Assembly (NCBI GenBank): GCA_009731375.1
Contig: BJOX01000219.1
Location: forward strand, 97,303-161,302
Reading direction: 5' to 3'
DNA from: Paulinella micropora
Taxonomy: Eukaryota > Cercozoa > Imbricatea > Euglyphida
Length of the DNA: 64,000 bases
Both the position numbers and the translations under genes were made by a program. Under the pieces are notes generated by a model. It saw nothing but the letters and a program-made list of their open reading frames with translations. It ran no database searches and was not told where the DNA came from. Positions 1-9,783 of this stretch are shown here, in pieces (positions within the stretch are counted from its first letter, which is position 1; each line of letters begins with the position of its first letter).

Positions 1-183
1 CCCCCCCCCCCGATCGCGCCAACGGAGGGAACAAGGTGTGGAGGGGACAGGAAGGAAGGAAAACAGGGAGTCTCTGCCTTTCCCCCTCCCACCCGCGCTC
101 CCTTTTTTTTTGTGTCGTAACTGGCAAGCCGGGCCATTTTGTTTGGGGAGACCAGGCTCTTATTTGTGCTGTCTGTTGGCAAG

Positions 184-456
184 ATGTCGTCCGGACGGGA
201 GAACGCGAGCAAGCTGGGCTGGCTCGCTTTCCACTGGGGCAACGCGCTGGTGCTGTTGGCCCTGTGTTGCAAGCAGTGGCTGCGCCTCCGACGCCTCGCG
301 CCACGTCGCGCTGCAAATATCACGGAGGACCCGCCGCTCCTTTCTTTCATCCTCATCCTCCACAACTTCATCTGTACTATTGTTTTGTGGATTGCTATGT
401 TTGTGGTCCATCGCAGAGGCAAGCCTCCGCACCTCCCTTTTTTAAAAAGATTCTAA
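184..456 (+). CDS. possible host ORF or exon, unknown
   Basis: A GC-rich open frame from an ATG at 184 could encode about 90 residues. It starts with a short polar stretch, has a hydrophobic segment near residues 15-25 and a second one near residues 60-75, and ends in a basic tail. The base composition differs sharply from the AT-rich viral block that begins near 480. I do not recognise a family. It may be one exon of a host gene whose rest lies outside the window, or chance coding capacity in GC-rich DNA. Confidence 0.15.
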   Translation: MSSGRENASKLGWLAFHWGNALVLLALCCKQWLRLRRLAPRRAANITEDPPLLSFILILHNFICTIVLWIAMFVVHRRGKPPHLPFLKRF

Positions 457-490
457 TACTTAATGACACCTAATGCTTTATCCTTATATA

Positions 491-709
491 TTAATCTTTC
501 TTTTTTTCTAGTTCGAAACAATAATTAGAACAAAACTCGTAAGTATAAAATCTGTCAAATGTATCATCAAAGGCTGTAATCTGTCTGTTAGCTAAACACA
601 AGCTCAATCCACACACATAGCAACTATTGAAGTCATACTCAAAACGATTATATAGATACTCCATAATGTGAAAACGGACATCGAGCGGTAAATTTTTTAT
701 ACGGTCCAT
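491..709 (-). CDS. small F-box-like / zinc-binding protein
   Basis: This intact 72-residue protein starts with a stretch resembling the opening of an F-box (NLPLDVRFHIMEYL, residues 6-19). It then has CYVCG around residue 31 and FCSNYC near residue 60, a four-cysteine layout that could bind one zinc ion. An F-box-like peptide would suggest an adaptor to host ubiquitin ligase, but the segment is very short and this is inference. The gene is the leftmost viral one and lies 9 bp downstream of the acidic/basic gene at 719-1162 on the same strand, so the two may be co-transcribed. Confidence 0.45.
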   Translation of the reverse strand: MDRIKNLPLDVRFHIMEYLYNRFEYDFNSCYVCGLSLCLANRQITAFDDTFDRFYTYEFCSNYCFELEKKKD

Positions 710-718
710 TAACTATAT

Positions 719-1162
719 TTAGAACTTGAGAAAATTTTTAGATGTATCATTATTTTCTTTTTTTGGTTTCTCGGGTTGCTGATTGTAAACATTAACTGAT
801 ATGTTCGATTTCTTACCTTTACCCTTCTTAGGCTTAGGCTCTTCCTCTTCCTCGCTCTCCTCGCTCTCACTCTCGCTTTCTTCTAGTTCAGGCAGTTTCT
901 TTTTTACCGCTTTCTTCGCCTTCTTCTGTTTAGTCTTAAGTTTCATACCCGCAACACGTCGCGCAACGATATCTACAAAGTCCTGTTCGAACTCTTCCTC
1001 GTCCGAACTGCTTTCTTCAATCGGCTCACCATCCCTACCATCTATCATATCCCTCGCCAACTGCTTCTTAGACACGTGGTCTATCCGCTGTTCCTCAGTC
1101 ATTTCTTTTACATTCTTAGCATCTTCCTCCGCAAGTAGTTCCCTCGCCCTCTCAATCTGCAC
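719..1162 (-). CDS. charged low-complexity viral protein
   Basis: The frame encodes up to 147 residues. The N-terminal third is a mixed-charge helix, the middle has alternating Ser-Glu clusters and Lys-rich stretches, and the tail is Asn/Lys rich. The first codon of the open frame is GTG, and the frame stays open upstream; the first internal ATG is near 1102. The start is therefore uncertain. No enzymatic motif is visible. It could be a nucleic-acid or chromatin binding protein, but that rests on composition alone. Its 5' end abuts the fibre gene on the opposite strand. Confidence 0.4.
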   Translation of the reverse strand: MQIERARELLAEEDAKNVKEMTEEQRIDHVSKKQLARDMIDGRDGEPIEESSSDEEEFEQDFVDIVARRVAGMKLKTKQKKAKKAVKKKLPELEESESESEESEEEEEPKPKKGKGKKSNISVNVYNQQPEKPKKENNDTSKNFLKF

Positions 1163-1164
1163 CG

Positions 1165-4100
1165 AGCAACGGGTTTCAAATAATGCTGATGTCTATGCCT
1201 CAACTCAACACCGCTCTAATACGAGTAATCCGCATCAAACCAGCCTAGTTAATATGTTAGACACAAACATATCCGCACAAACGGTCGGACAATACTTAAC
1301 ATATAACGATGTTGACGGCAAATGGAGGAATACCTACCTCGGGTCAATTGACACACTTTCTGATGTAGTCATAACGGCACCAATAGCGATGAATAGTTAT
1401 CTAACATATAATTCAATAAACTGGGTAAATCAAACCTTTCCGATAAATGTTGATGAATCAGGCAATATTAGTATGGGTGGATATTTGAACATAACAGGAG
1501 TTAATTTATTGAATACAAAAGATGTTGATGATTGGATAACAGAACACATAGCGAACAATGCGAAAGTGTCCGCGGATGGATCAATTAATACACACAGCGA
1601 TGTAGTAATAACTGGCACGCCCGCAGATAATCAATTGCTCATTTATAGCACAGGTCAATGGAGAAATGTGGTATCGCCTTTTCTTAGATTAGACTGCACA
1701 GTTAATATGACTGGCGGATTAAACATGAATAGTCAAAACATAACAAATGCGGGCTCACTAAATGGGAGAGTTGTTTCAACTTTGTTTTCAGAGCACGATA
1801 CGAACAAGGCAAAAGTGTCAGCAGATGGCAGTATTGATACACATAGCGATGTTATCATATCAACTGCGGCAGACAATCAATTACTTATTTATTCAACAGG
1901 TCAATGGCGGAACCAAAACTCTCCTTTTCTAAGATTAGACGGCACTGCCAATATGACGGGCGGATTAAACATGAATAGTCAAAAGATTACGAATGTGGGT
2001 TCGCTAAATGGGCGAGTTGTTTCAACCTTATTTACAGAACATGACGCTAGTAAAGCGAAAGTGTCAGCAGATGGGTCAATTGATACACCCAGCGATGTTA
2101 TCATATCAACTGCGGCAGATAATCAACTACTTATTTATAGCACTGGACAATGGAGAAACCAGAACTCTCCATTTCTAAGATTAGACGGCACTGCCAATAT
2201 GACTGGAGGACTTAACATGAACAGCCAAAATATTACGAATGTAGGCTCACTAAATGGGCGAGTTGTTTCAACTTTATTCACGGAACACGATGCGAACAAA
2301 GCGAAAGTGTTGGCAGATGGTAGTATTGACACACATAACGATGTTATCATATCAACTGCGGCAGACAATCAATTGCCTATCTATTCAACAGGCCAATGGC
2401 GAAACCAAAACTCCCCGTTTCTTAGGTTAGATGGAACAGCAAACATGACGGGCGGATTAAACATGAACAGCCAAAATATTACAAATGTAGGTTCACTAAA
2501 TAGCAGAGTTGTTTCAACTTTATTTACAGAGCACGATGCGAACAAGGCGAAAGTGTCTGCGGATGGTAGCATAGACACTCACAGCGATGTAGTTATTACA
2601 ACACCCGCAAACGGTCAATTATTAACATATAACGGGTCAAACTGGGTAAATTCCACGGGGTCATTGGCTTTTCTTGCTTTATCAGGCGGAACAATGACGG
2701 GGGATGTAAAATATGGGGCTTCTGCTTTTACTTTATACACAGCTCCGCAGACTATGACAACCAATTCTTTACCATCTCCATTCGTCGCTTCTGCTTCTAA
2801 TGAATACTATCCAGCATATTATGCTTTTAATGCCGACCAGAATGATTATTGGAGCACTGCTATATATTACAACGACACAACAGGAGTTTATACAAGAACT
2901 CCCGCAACCACAAATACTTGGGGAGGAACACCATACACAGGCGAATACATAAAAATAGATTTAGGAGCGATATACAAGATGAAAAATTATTATGTTAGGT
3001 CTTCGGCTGCTAATTACATTGAAACAACACCGAGTATTTGGTATGTTGGAGTGAGCACTGACAACATTACATACACATTCTGGGACAGCAGGAGTGGCGA
3101 GGCTTGGGCTTCACAAACAACTAAAACATATTCTCCTGCTTCAAATGCTTCTGCTAGATATATCATATTCGTAGTGAATAAGACTGGTAGTGGCGGAACT
3201 TCATTTAGAAGTCAACCCCGTATAGCCAGTTTGTATTTTGATTATGAGACATTTAATTATGATATAACATTGATTAGAAATATGACGAGCTACACATTAA
3301 CGACAAGCGGAGCCATAACAGCGAGCGGTTTAATCACGGCGAATGCGGGATTAACAGGAACCACTTTAACAGCCAGCGGATTGATAACGGCAAATGCGGG
3401 AGTTGATATGAAAAGTCAAAGCATAACAAACTTAGCCACTCCGTCGGCTTCAACAGACGGGGCGACAAAAGGCTATATTGACACATTAGACGGGCAGAAT
3501 GTAAAATTAACGGAAACCAAACAATAGCAGGGACAAAAGAATTTAGCGGAAAATTAGCAACTTCATTAGGCACCCGAGTATAGTAGGTAGGAATTCAAAG
3601 GGAACAGGAGCGACAGAGGCTTAGAATTATATGGAACAAGTGGTAATATAAATGGTCCGCACATTCAAGCATTTGTTCATGATTCCGTTTATCCCACATT
3701 CCAATTACTAAACTGGAGTCAAGACAACATTACTTTAAATTTTGACAGTTATTGGGATGGTTTGAACTGGAAATCAAGCGACCCAGGCTCAAACTTTCAA
3801 ATATCAAAAGGAAGCGACAAACTCGCTTTTAACTACAAATCAGGAGTGGCACTGGCAGGAAATATAACATGGTCTGAGGCAATGAACATAAGCAATGCGG
3901 GCACTATAACAACAACAGGAGCAATAACGGCGAATGGTGGAATAACCGCAAATGCTGATATTAGTTCGGCTCAAAGTATCACAATGAGCAATACTGCCTC
4001 TCAACTTTACTTTTCAGACGGCTCAACAACTACGTGCGGTATAAGGTGGGCTGACGATAACAACGGAGTTTTTGTCAAAGAACTGCTAATTAGATGTTTA

Positions 4101-4370
4101 TTAGAGAGTATGGCGATATACATTTTCAAACGGCTGGGGCGACATGGCAAGCACAGATGAATTCAGGTGGGTTATATGTTCCTTCACTGGGTGCTTCCAC
4201 TTCCGTCCAAATAGGGATGTCAAGGAATGCAGGTTTCGTGAATGAACCTATGATTTTAATAAGGTCTGGTAATAATGCTAATAACCGCGGTTTCATTGGT
4301 CATAGTGGAGCACAACTTTATGTTTGGAATACTTCAAATACAAATGGTAAACCTTCTGGGGGTTAATTAT
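1165..4370 (+). pseudogene. virion fibre / receptor-binding protein, frameshifted
   Basis: This long fibre gene begins with a tandem series of about 83-residue units (1560-2640), each with the core MTGGLNMNSQNITN and a following ADGSIDTHSDV segment. Around 2740-3240 comes a region with the layout of an F5/8 type C (discoidin) sugar-binding domain: SNEYYPAYYAF, GEYIKIDLG, then a C-terminal strand. Short GLITANAG-type beta repeats follow. The frame shifts near 3500, near 3590, near 4085 and in the G5 run at 4359-4363. No ATG is found at the expected N-terminus: the open frame runs back antisense through the neighbouring gene. The protein probably formed a trimeric fibre for host attachment. The shaft and domain calls come from pattern only. 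Confidence 0.7.
1560..2640 (+). repeat. tandem fibre-shaft repeats, about 249 bp each
   Basis: At least four consecutive copies of a unit of about 249 bp (83 codons) encode the fibre shaft. The phrase GCAGATGG followed by an ATTGATACACA-like sequence recurs near 1571, 1820, 2069, 2312 and 2561. Copies differ mainly by point changes, so the reading frame is kept throughout. Confidence 0.85.
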
Positions 4371-4786
4371 ATGGCGGTTGGAGGTGGATGGGGCTACTCG
4401 TCGGACAGAAGAATGAAAGCAGATATTAAGATATTAGAATGTGGCGATTGTTGCGAAAAATTACAAAAATTAAATTGTTGCTCATATTATTGGAAAACAG
4501 ATGAGAAGAAAGAAAAAAAGAATTGTGGTTTTATTGCCGATGAAGTTAAAAAAAAATTCCAGACTTTATCGAAACTACGGGTATGAAAATAGATGATGAC
4601 GAAAACATTGAAGGAATAGAATATACGAATTTTATACCGATACTGGTTAGTGCTTTTCAACATTTAACGGAAAAGGTAGTTGATTTAGAAAAAGAAAATA
4701 AAACTTTACTTAATATATTACAAGACCAAACAAACCAATTAGCAGAAATCCGAGCAGTCGTATTTCCTCCAAATGCCGGGCCCTAG
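4371..4786 (+). pseudogene. fibre C-terminal S74 intramolecular chaperone domain
   Basis: The sequence SSDRRMKADIKILE near 4400 matches the start of the peptidase S74 / endosialidase-type intramolecular chaperone domain. In tail spikes and fibres this domain trimerises, helps fold the upstream shaft and then cuts itself off; the Ser of the SSD motif is the usual nucleophile. Further marks are CGFIADEV near 4530 and a coiled-coil end, HLTEKVVDLEKENKTLLN, near 4660. The frame shifts in the A9 run at about 4549. It is the C-terminal part of the fibre gene at 1165-4370, joined to it by a one-base shift in a G run. Confidence 0.8.
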
Positions 4787-5114
4787 ATTACACCCAACAC
4801 CACCAATCATAGAGACGGAAGACCTCACACCCGAGTTGAAGAACCGTGTGCTAGATGTCCAAATTAAGCAGGAAGAAAAAAAATTGGACCACGAATACGA
4901 GGACAGCTGGGATTGCTGTTTGACTAAGCGAAAAACTGACAGCAGACTTATTAAATACTTATTTCAAATGGGTATCATTATAGCCATTATTACCCTTTGT
5001 ATCGTGAGGCTGTCTGAAAAGAACTTGCCGTGTGAAGTAGCCAACACTTATGTAGGTATTTTGACCTTACTTATAGGCATTTGCCTTCCTTCACCTTCTA
5101 GTTCAAAGAAATGA
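4773..5114 (+). CDS. small two-TM viral membrane protein
   Basis: The 113-residue protein is intact. A polar N-terminal half contains a possible zinc or disulfide pair (WDCC), followed by a hydrophobic helix near residues 66-84 and a second one near residues 90-106 that ends in LPSPSSSKK. The hydrophobic segment with a Pro-Ser-Pro end resembles small membrane proteins I know from PLV and related viral genomes, but I cannot name the family. It overlaps the end of the fibre gene by 14 bp, which points to a compact + strand gene block. Confidence 0.55.
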   Translation: MPGPRLHPTPPIIETEDLTPELKNRVLDVQIKQEEKKLDHEYEDSWDCCLTKRKTDSRLIKYLFQMGIIIAIITLCIVRLSEKNLPCEVANTYVGILTLLIGICLPSPSSSKK

Positions 5115-5120
5115 GCACTC

Positions 5121-5261
5121 TTATAGTTGAGTTTTATACCAAGAAGCATCACCAGCACAGATTAGCGGAATAGCTTCATCAAAACTACGACAAGCATTAT
5201 TTCCGTTATTTATGAAAACACATTTAAATTTTGTTTCTATTCCTTTTTTAATACACCACAT
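5121..5261 (-). CDS. small Cys-rich ORF, 46 aa
   Basis: An ATG at 5261 opens a short - strand frame with cysteines near residues 3, 14, 24 and 36 (MWC, KCVF, ACRS, LICAG) and the end DASWYKTQL. The even Cys spacing and compact size suggest a small metal-binding or disulfide protein. It converges with the membrane-protein gene at 4773-5114. It is the only coding candidate in this 230 bp interval. No family was recognised. Confidence 0.3.
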   Translation of the reverse strand: MWCIKKGIETKFKCVFINNGNNACRSFDEAIPLICAGDASWYKTQL

Positions 5262-5342
5262 ACAACTTTTATTTTTTTCTCACTGACTCGTGAATAGAAG
5301 TCGCAGGCGGTCCGAGCAGAAATATTAATTAATAAAAAGTTT

Positions 5343-5738
5343 ATGAGCAGTAATATAGAGGGCATCATGACGGACTATAAATACCAGAAGATTGTTTTTC
5401 TGAGCAATGATTTTCCAGGCGGGGTTAATGGTAGCAAGACATTCGACAAAAACATTCAAATGAACTTTACACCAACTAGAATGAATGTTAAGTTTATCCA
5501 CTATATGAATAATACGACGGAGACGAAAACAAAAATCCTTTATATGGACTGCATTGGTATTATTGGAACATTCGCAGACAGCAACGTCGCAAACATTTCA
5601 AATCTCAGCTACAATTTAGGTATTATTAATTGGACCGATGGACAAGACACTTTTAAAGTGCTTAAAACGGACAATGGCAATATTGAGACTGACCAGCTAG
5701 CTGGAAGAATTGTTATTTGTTTAGAATTTCTTGGGTAA
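5343..5738 (+). CDS. hypothetical viral protein, 131 aa
   Basis: This intact frame from ATG 5343 (a second ATG lies at 5370) encodes a protein rich in beta-type residues with an even spread of Asn, Thr and Ile. There are no cysteine clusters, membrane segments or catalytic motifs. It sits 14 bp before the packaging ATPase gene in the same direction, so it is probably part of the late virion set. A small jelly-roll or accessory virion protein is possible but not shown. Confidence 0.5.
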   Translation: MSSNIEGIMTDYKYQKIVFLSNDFPGGVNGSKTFDKNIQMNFTPTRMNVKFIHYMNNTTETKTKILYMDCIGIIGTFADSNVANISNLSYNLGIINWTDGQDTFKVLKTDNGNIETDQLAGRIVICLEFLG

Positions 5739-5752
5739 TATTTAAATAAACG

Positions 5753-6579
5753 ATGGAAAAAATCAATAATGTAAAGGTGAAACCAGTTAAGCGAAACGGA
5801 GATGGAGACAAGTTGGCTAAAGGACATAAGTTATTTGATGAGCCGTTCGCTAATATTTTTCTTCTCGCTCGTAAGAAGAGTGGCAAGACGACCGCGCTGT
5901 TCGAAATCCTGAAACGAACGACCGACAAAAGGACCCGCATTGTTATTATTGCCAGCACAATACATAAGGACCACATCTACAAAGAAATAGTTAAGCACTT
6001 CAAGAAGAAGGGAAACCCGATGGCTATATACACATATTTGAAAACGGACGGCTACAGTCTGATTGATTACGAGTTAGACAAGCTCAATAAGCCCGATGAA
6101 GAGCAAGGAGAAGGAGAGATTGTTCAAGACGGTAAAGAAGAACCGAAGCCGAATTTTCTTTATTTTGGTAAGGAGGAAGAGAGGAAAAAGGAGGGAGGAG
6201 AAAAAACCCCCAAGACCGAGCAAATACATTACACCAGAAGTCGTTTTCGTGTTAGATGACCTCGGCTCAGGTTTAAGGGATAAGTCCGTGAGCGACCTGT
6301 TGAAAAAAAATAGACACTATAAGTCAAAAGTGATTATGAGCTCGCAGTATCTAAACGACTTACGGCCTGAGGCAATTAAACAGCTGGACTACCTTCTTAT
6401 TTTTCCTGGACAGAGTGTAGATAAAATAGAACTCGTGTATAAGCATCTGGACCTCGGCTACGACCTTGAATACTTCATTGAAAAATATCACGAGGCGACA
6501 AAAGGAACGGTTTAACTTTTTGTATGTGGATGCGGCTTCTGATGAATTACGAAAGAACTTCAATATTCGTTTTAAGTAA
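5753..6579 (+). pseudogene. A32/FtsK-HerA-type genome packaging ATPase
   Basis: The protein would translocate viral DNA into the preformed capsid. Walker A is seen as LARKKSGKTTA near residue 38, and Walker B as VVFVLDDLG near 6240. SSQYLNDLRPEA near 6340 has the position of the sensor/arginine-finger region, and the end FLYVDAASDELR is typical of viral packaging ATPases. The rebuilt length is about 270 residues, normal for the PLV/virophage family. The frame breaks twice, near the A6-C5 run at 6200-6215 and near the AAAAGG at about 6500. These homopolymer positions leave sequencing error as an alternative to true decay. Confidence 0.85.
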
Positions 6580-6590
6580 TTTAATTTAAT

Positions 6591-6612
6591 TATTTTTTTC
6601 TATACAATATAC
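6591..6612 (+). promoter_or_regulatory. viral promoter-like element
   Basis: A T7 tract followed by CTATACAATATAC ends directly at the ATG at 6613. The same T-tract plus AATATA layout precedes several other + strand viral genes. Confidence 0.6.
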
Positions 6613-6922
6613 ATGCCAACATCACCAGTGATTATTTCACAACCAGCGGGATATAACATCGGATACAATCCTTCACCAGTCAGTATGCCACAAGCAGGAG
6701 AAAGAAAAAGGAAAAAAGAAACAAACAGGAGGCAAAGTAAATTGGAAAAAAGTCGGACAAGCGATATTGGATGCTAATAGATTTATCAAGAAGAATCAAT
6801 TGATTTCAAGAGGTGCTACTTTCCTTAGCGATGTCGGAGTGCCTTATGCGGACCGTGTAGCAAAGGCCGCAATGAAACAAGGATACGGCAAGCAACGAGG
6901 CGGGGCCGTTAAGTTTCGGTAG
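6613..6922 (+). pseudogene. basic virion protein, possible adenain substrate
   Basis: The frame opens with MPTSPVIISQPAGYN and runs about 30 residues before a frameshift in the purine-rich stretch at 6700-6720. The second part has QTGGKVNWKKVGQ and a long amphipathic helix, and ends GKQRGGAVKFR. Gly-Gly sites like these resemble cleavage sites of adenovirus-type proteases, which this virus also encodes. The size of about 100 residues and the basic character fit a small core or membrane-active virion protein (pVI/pX-like role). That role is inferred from context, not from a recognised domain. Confidence 0.5.
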
Positions 6923-6948
6923 GGACAAGCCCCAATGTAAAATCTTAT

Positions 6949-6974
6949 ATTATTTTTTTTCACTAACAATATAC
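6949..6974 (+). promoter_or_regulatory. viral promoter-like element
   Basis: ATTATTTTTTTT followed by CACTAACAATATA stands 2-3 bp before the ATG at 6977. It belongs to the same motif family as the elements at 6591 and 9727. Confidence 0.6.
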
Positions 6975-6976
6975 CT

Positions 6977-7264
6977 ATGAAGAAATTAATAAAAGGAGGT
7001 GGAAGTAAGCCAAAGAAGAAACTTAAACAACGACCGCCGAGGATATACAGAACTAAAGATGGCCGACCGTATATTAAAGTGAAAGGTAAACGAGCATATC
7101 TCAACTTTGGCGAGAAAACGAATGACATTTCAACACTTCAAATCGTTAAAATGTTTTTGAAATATATGAACAAACCCCGAGGGAAACGAAAAGAAAAAGC
7201 CCGCGAGAAAGTAATTAAGTCCGAATTCAACCGTCTTGAACACGAGCCGCAATCAGGTAAATAA
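6977..7264 (+). CDS. small basic virion protein, 95 aa
   Basis: The intact 95-residue protein has a Gly-Gly-Gly site at residues 7-9, a Lys/Arg-rich linker and the core PRIYRTKDGRPYIKVKGKRA, followed by a basic helix. The core resembles a short motif that I know from small basic proteins of PLVs and adintovirus-like genomes. The early Gly-rich site could be cut by the viral protease. A DNA-condensing core protein is the likeliest role, inferred from charge and position among virion genes. Confidence 0.5.
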   Translation: MKKLIKGGGSKPKKKLKQRPPRIYRTKDGRPYIKVKGKRAYLNFGEKTNDISTLQIVKMFLKYMNKPRGKRKEKAREKVIKSEFNRLEHEPQSGK

Positions 7265-8359
7265 TCAGCTAGATAAACTCAAACTGGAAAAGTATGAGCA
7301 AATACACGAGCTAGAAAAGAAAGACAAAGAAGAAAAAGAACAACAAAAGAAAATAGAAGAGCGAGAAGCCGAAACCAAAAGAAATGAACTCGCACTCATA
7401 CAAACCGAAAAGTCTCAAGCTCAAAGATTGGCTTTTATTGACGGAGAAATGAAAAGACAAAACGCAATGGACGAAGCTTTACTTGAAAGAGGTATAGCAT
7501 TGAAAGAAGCAAAAGATAAATTAAAAAGAAAGGAAAGAAAACAAAGGGAGTATGTTTTTACAGAAGAAGAAGCCATAGCATTTGCGGAGGAACTTCAAAG
7601 AAGGGATGATGAAGCGAAACGACGACAAGACGATTTAAGACAGCAAGCAATGGAAGCAGACCAGAAAACAGCCGAAGCAGAACAGAAGGTAAATGAAGAA
7701 AAACAGAAAGCATTTATGCGAAGATAGAAAGAGCTCAAACACTATTTTCTAGCGGCTGCAAGAAAAGACAGATTAGCGTCAATAGTTTAGCAAAAAAACT
7801 AGGGTGGAAAACGAGGGGGAGCAAACACGGAAACAAATATGCTGAAGGCAGAACGGCTAACGGTTATATCCAAGAAATCATAGTTAATAAACAAGATGAA
7901 CTAAACATAACCGCTGGTATGACATTTACGGAATTGGAAAATGTTTTAGGACTAACCGCACAGGGCGGAAATGGCGCGAAAAAATTAGAAGACATCATTA
8001 GAAAAATATTAACTAAGATGATAATAAAAAAGCATTTGAAACGAAGTGAATGGAAGGCCAAATCAAAGAAAAAAGAATTAGTAAATGCCCTAATAAATAA
8101 AATGTATGCCGACCCCAACACATATAAAGCACTTTCAAATGAATTCCAGATACAACCATCAACCCCCGATGTAGAAGAAGTTCAACAACCACCACCAGCA
8201 GCAGGGGCAAGCCCCCGCACCCCCACCACAGATGTAGAGGAAGTTCAACCAGTCCCCACAGAAGAGCAACCACAAGCCATCGATGAAGTTCAAACACAAA
8301 ATGAGAAAGAGGTAAACCCCGGGGTTGTAGGGGCCGGAGGTCCACATACAGAGGTTTAA
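7236..8359 (+). pseudogene. coiled-coil virion protein with acidic Pro-rich tail
   Basis: The first 160 residues are a long charged coiled coil rich in Glu, Lys and Gln. After a frameshift near 7705 the protein continues with a basic region (SLAKKLGWKTRG) and a helical part. The tail is Pro-rich with two DVEEVQ repeats and a related DEVQ copy (8168-8290). The stop TAA overlaps the ATG of the protease gene as TAATG at 8357-8361, so the two genes are tightly coupled. The function is unknown; the length of about 370 residues and its place suggest an internal virion or scaffold-like protein. Confidence 0.5.
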
Positions 8360-8837
8360 TGACGGATGAAATAGACAACATTATGAAAAAGCACGATTGG
8401 TATTTAGGGACAGTAGCTAGGGATGAGATAAACAAACTGAAACCGGAAAAAAGAAAGAAGTATGGATTTATTATGAACTTGGATAAGTCTAGTCAAACAG
8501 GTTCACATTGGATTGCTGTTTACTGCTCTTTAGATGGCGATAGAAATATAGAGATATACGACCCGCTAGGCTTGTATAAACCGACAGAAGACTTTCAACA
8601 CCAAATGAAACAGCTAATAAATAAAAGCCGTCCTGATAGTTATTTATTAATGAAGGTTAATCAAGTTAAACAACAATCAGACACGACAGATACCTGCGGG
8701 TGGCACAGTATTAGGTTTTGTTAGAGCGGGCGAAAGGGAATCGCTTTAAATTTGCTAGCGGTTTCACAGACTTAAAAGAAAAAGAAGCGGAGGAGTTGAA
8801 AGCCCAGAACGGTTACGCCTTTGACACTTTCATTTAG
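8359..8837 (+). pseudogene. adenain-type cysteine protease (maturation protease)
   Basis: The catalytic His is in GSHWIAVY near residue 55 and the Asp in IYDPLG near residue 75. The Gln/Cys region QQSDTTDTCGWHS is near residues 107-119. This order H-D-Q-C is that of the C5/C48-type Ulp1-like fold used by adenoviruses, PLVs and virophages to cut capsid and core proteins. After the catalytic Cys the frame breaks twice, near 8720 and 8740; an in-family C-terminus (FKFASGFTDLKEKEA) follows in another frame. The total length of about 160 residues is normal. Confidence 0.85.
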
Positions 8838-8860
8838 ACCCCGCCAGTAAAATAAAAATA

Positions 8861-8884
8861 TATTTTGGAATATATAATATACTT
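8861..8884 (+). promoter_or_regulatory. viral promoter-like element, divergent
   Basis: TATTTTGGAATATATAATATAC lies 10-30 bp before the minor capsid ATG. It has the AATATA part, but a shorter T tract than the other elements. Confidence 0.4.
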
Positions 8885-8893
8885 GGAGGTGCG

Positions 8894-9706
8894 ATGGACT
8901 ACAGGGGAGGCAGGAGCTCTAACATTTACTATGTCAACAGCAAAAATAGGATAAACGGCGCGGACAGTGATTTTACTCACTCCATTGATATGAAAGGGTT
9001 AGATAATCCAACACACTGTAAAATACTTCATATCTATGTGCCGAAATCGTATTACTCTGTGGCAAGTCCTTACAACACTTTTACTCTGAGTGAGAATGGC
9101 AACGAGGCGGTCATTACGATACCTGAAGGCAACTATACGATGAACAACTTAAAAAATAAGCTGGCAGAAGTGCTAACCGCAGATAGCCCCAACCATTACA
9201 CATACACAATAACAAGCAACAACACAAACACCGACCCCGAAGACGGCAAGCTACTGTTTACCGTAGCAAACAACCTAGGCATTCAACCGCGGTTTATATT
9301 TGATGACGAAACTCGTATTCACGAAATTATGGGGTTTGAGCGGTCCTCTACTTACTTCTTCGCTAATAATAACCTTAGGTCGCCAAATGTCATAATCTTG
9401 ACGGGCGAAAAAACATTGTATCTTCAATCGGACTTAGTCGGCGAAGGTGATAATCACGTATTACAAGAAATATATACAGCGAACGAAATACCATTCGGCT
9501 CTGTTATCTACGATGGAAGCGGGTCGGAGTATGGCAAAAGATTGTCTACAAGCTCAAGCAATGTGTATCGGTTTTACTTAACTGACGAAAACGACCAGCC
9601 CATTAACCTCAACGGTTTGGGTATTGCAATGACTTTGTTGATTTACCGCAAAACCAATTATTTTAATTTATTTACATCATTTTTTAATTTGTTAAAAACC
9701 CATTAA
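8894..9706 (+). CDS. minor capsid protein (penton, single jelly-roll)
   Basis: This intact 270-residue protein starts MDYRGGRSSNIYYVNS. It has the features of PLV/virophage penton proteins: an early SKNRINGADSDFTHSID strand, a central IPEGNYTMNNLKNKLAEVL helix, and the end YLTDENDQPINLNGLG followed by a hydrophobic strand. It would fill the fivefold vertices of the icosahedral capsid. The gene lies directly before the major capsid gene, the usual order in such viruses. The last 15-20 residues after LLIYRK look extra and may result from a lost stop. Confidence 0.75.
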   Translation: MDYRGGRSSNIYYVNSKNRINGADSDFTHSIDMKGLDNPTHCKILHIYVPKSYYSVASPYNTFTLSENGNEAVITIPEGNYTMNNLKNKLAEVLTADSPNHYTYTITSNNTNTDPEDGKLLFTVANNLGIQPRFIFDDETRIHEIMGFERSSTYFFANNNLRSPNVIILTGEKTLYLQSDLVGEGDNHVLQEIYTANEIPFGSVIYDGSGSEYGKRLSTSSSNVYRFYLTDENDQPINLNGLGIAMTLLIYRKTNYFNLFTSFFNLLKTH

Positions 9707-9726
9707 TTAATGTTAATTTTAGAATT

Positions 9727-9757
9727 ATTTATTTTTTTTCTAATATTACAATATAGG
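9727..9757 (+). promoter_or_regulatory. viral promoter-like element (MCP)
   Basis: ATTTATTTTTTTTC, then TAATATTACAATATAGG, lies 27 bp before the MCP ATG. It is the fullest match to the shared motif. Confidence 0.65.
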
Positions 9758-9783
9758 ACAACCGAAAAAAACCTGAAAATAAA

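Noticed and set aside
801-1160. N-terminal Ser/Leu-rich part of the fibre frame
   Set aside because: It is the antisense of the charged gene at 719-1162 and has only its composition mirrored.
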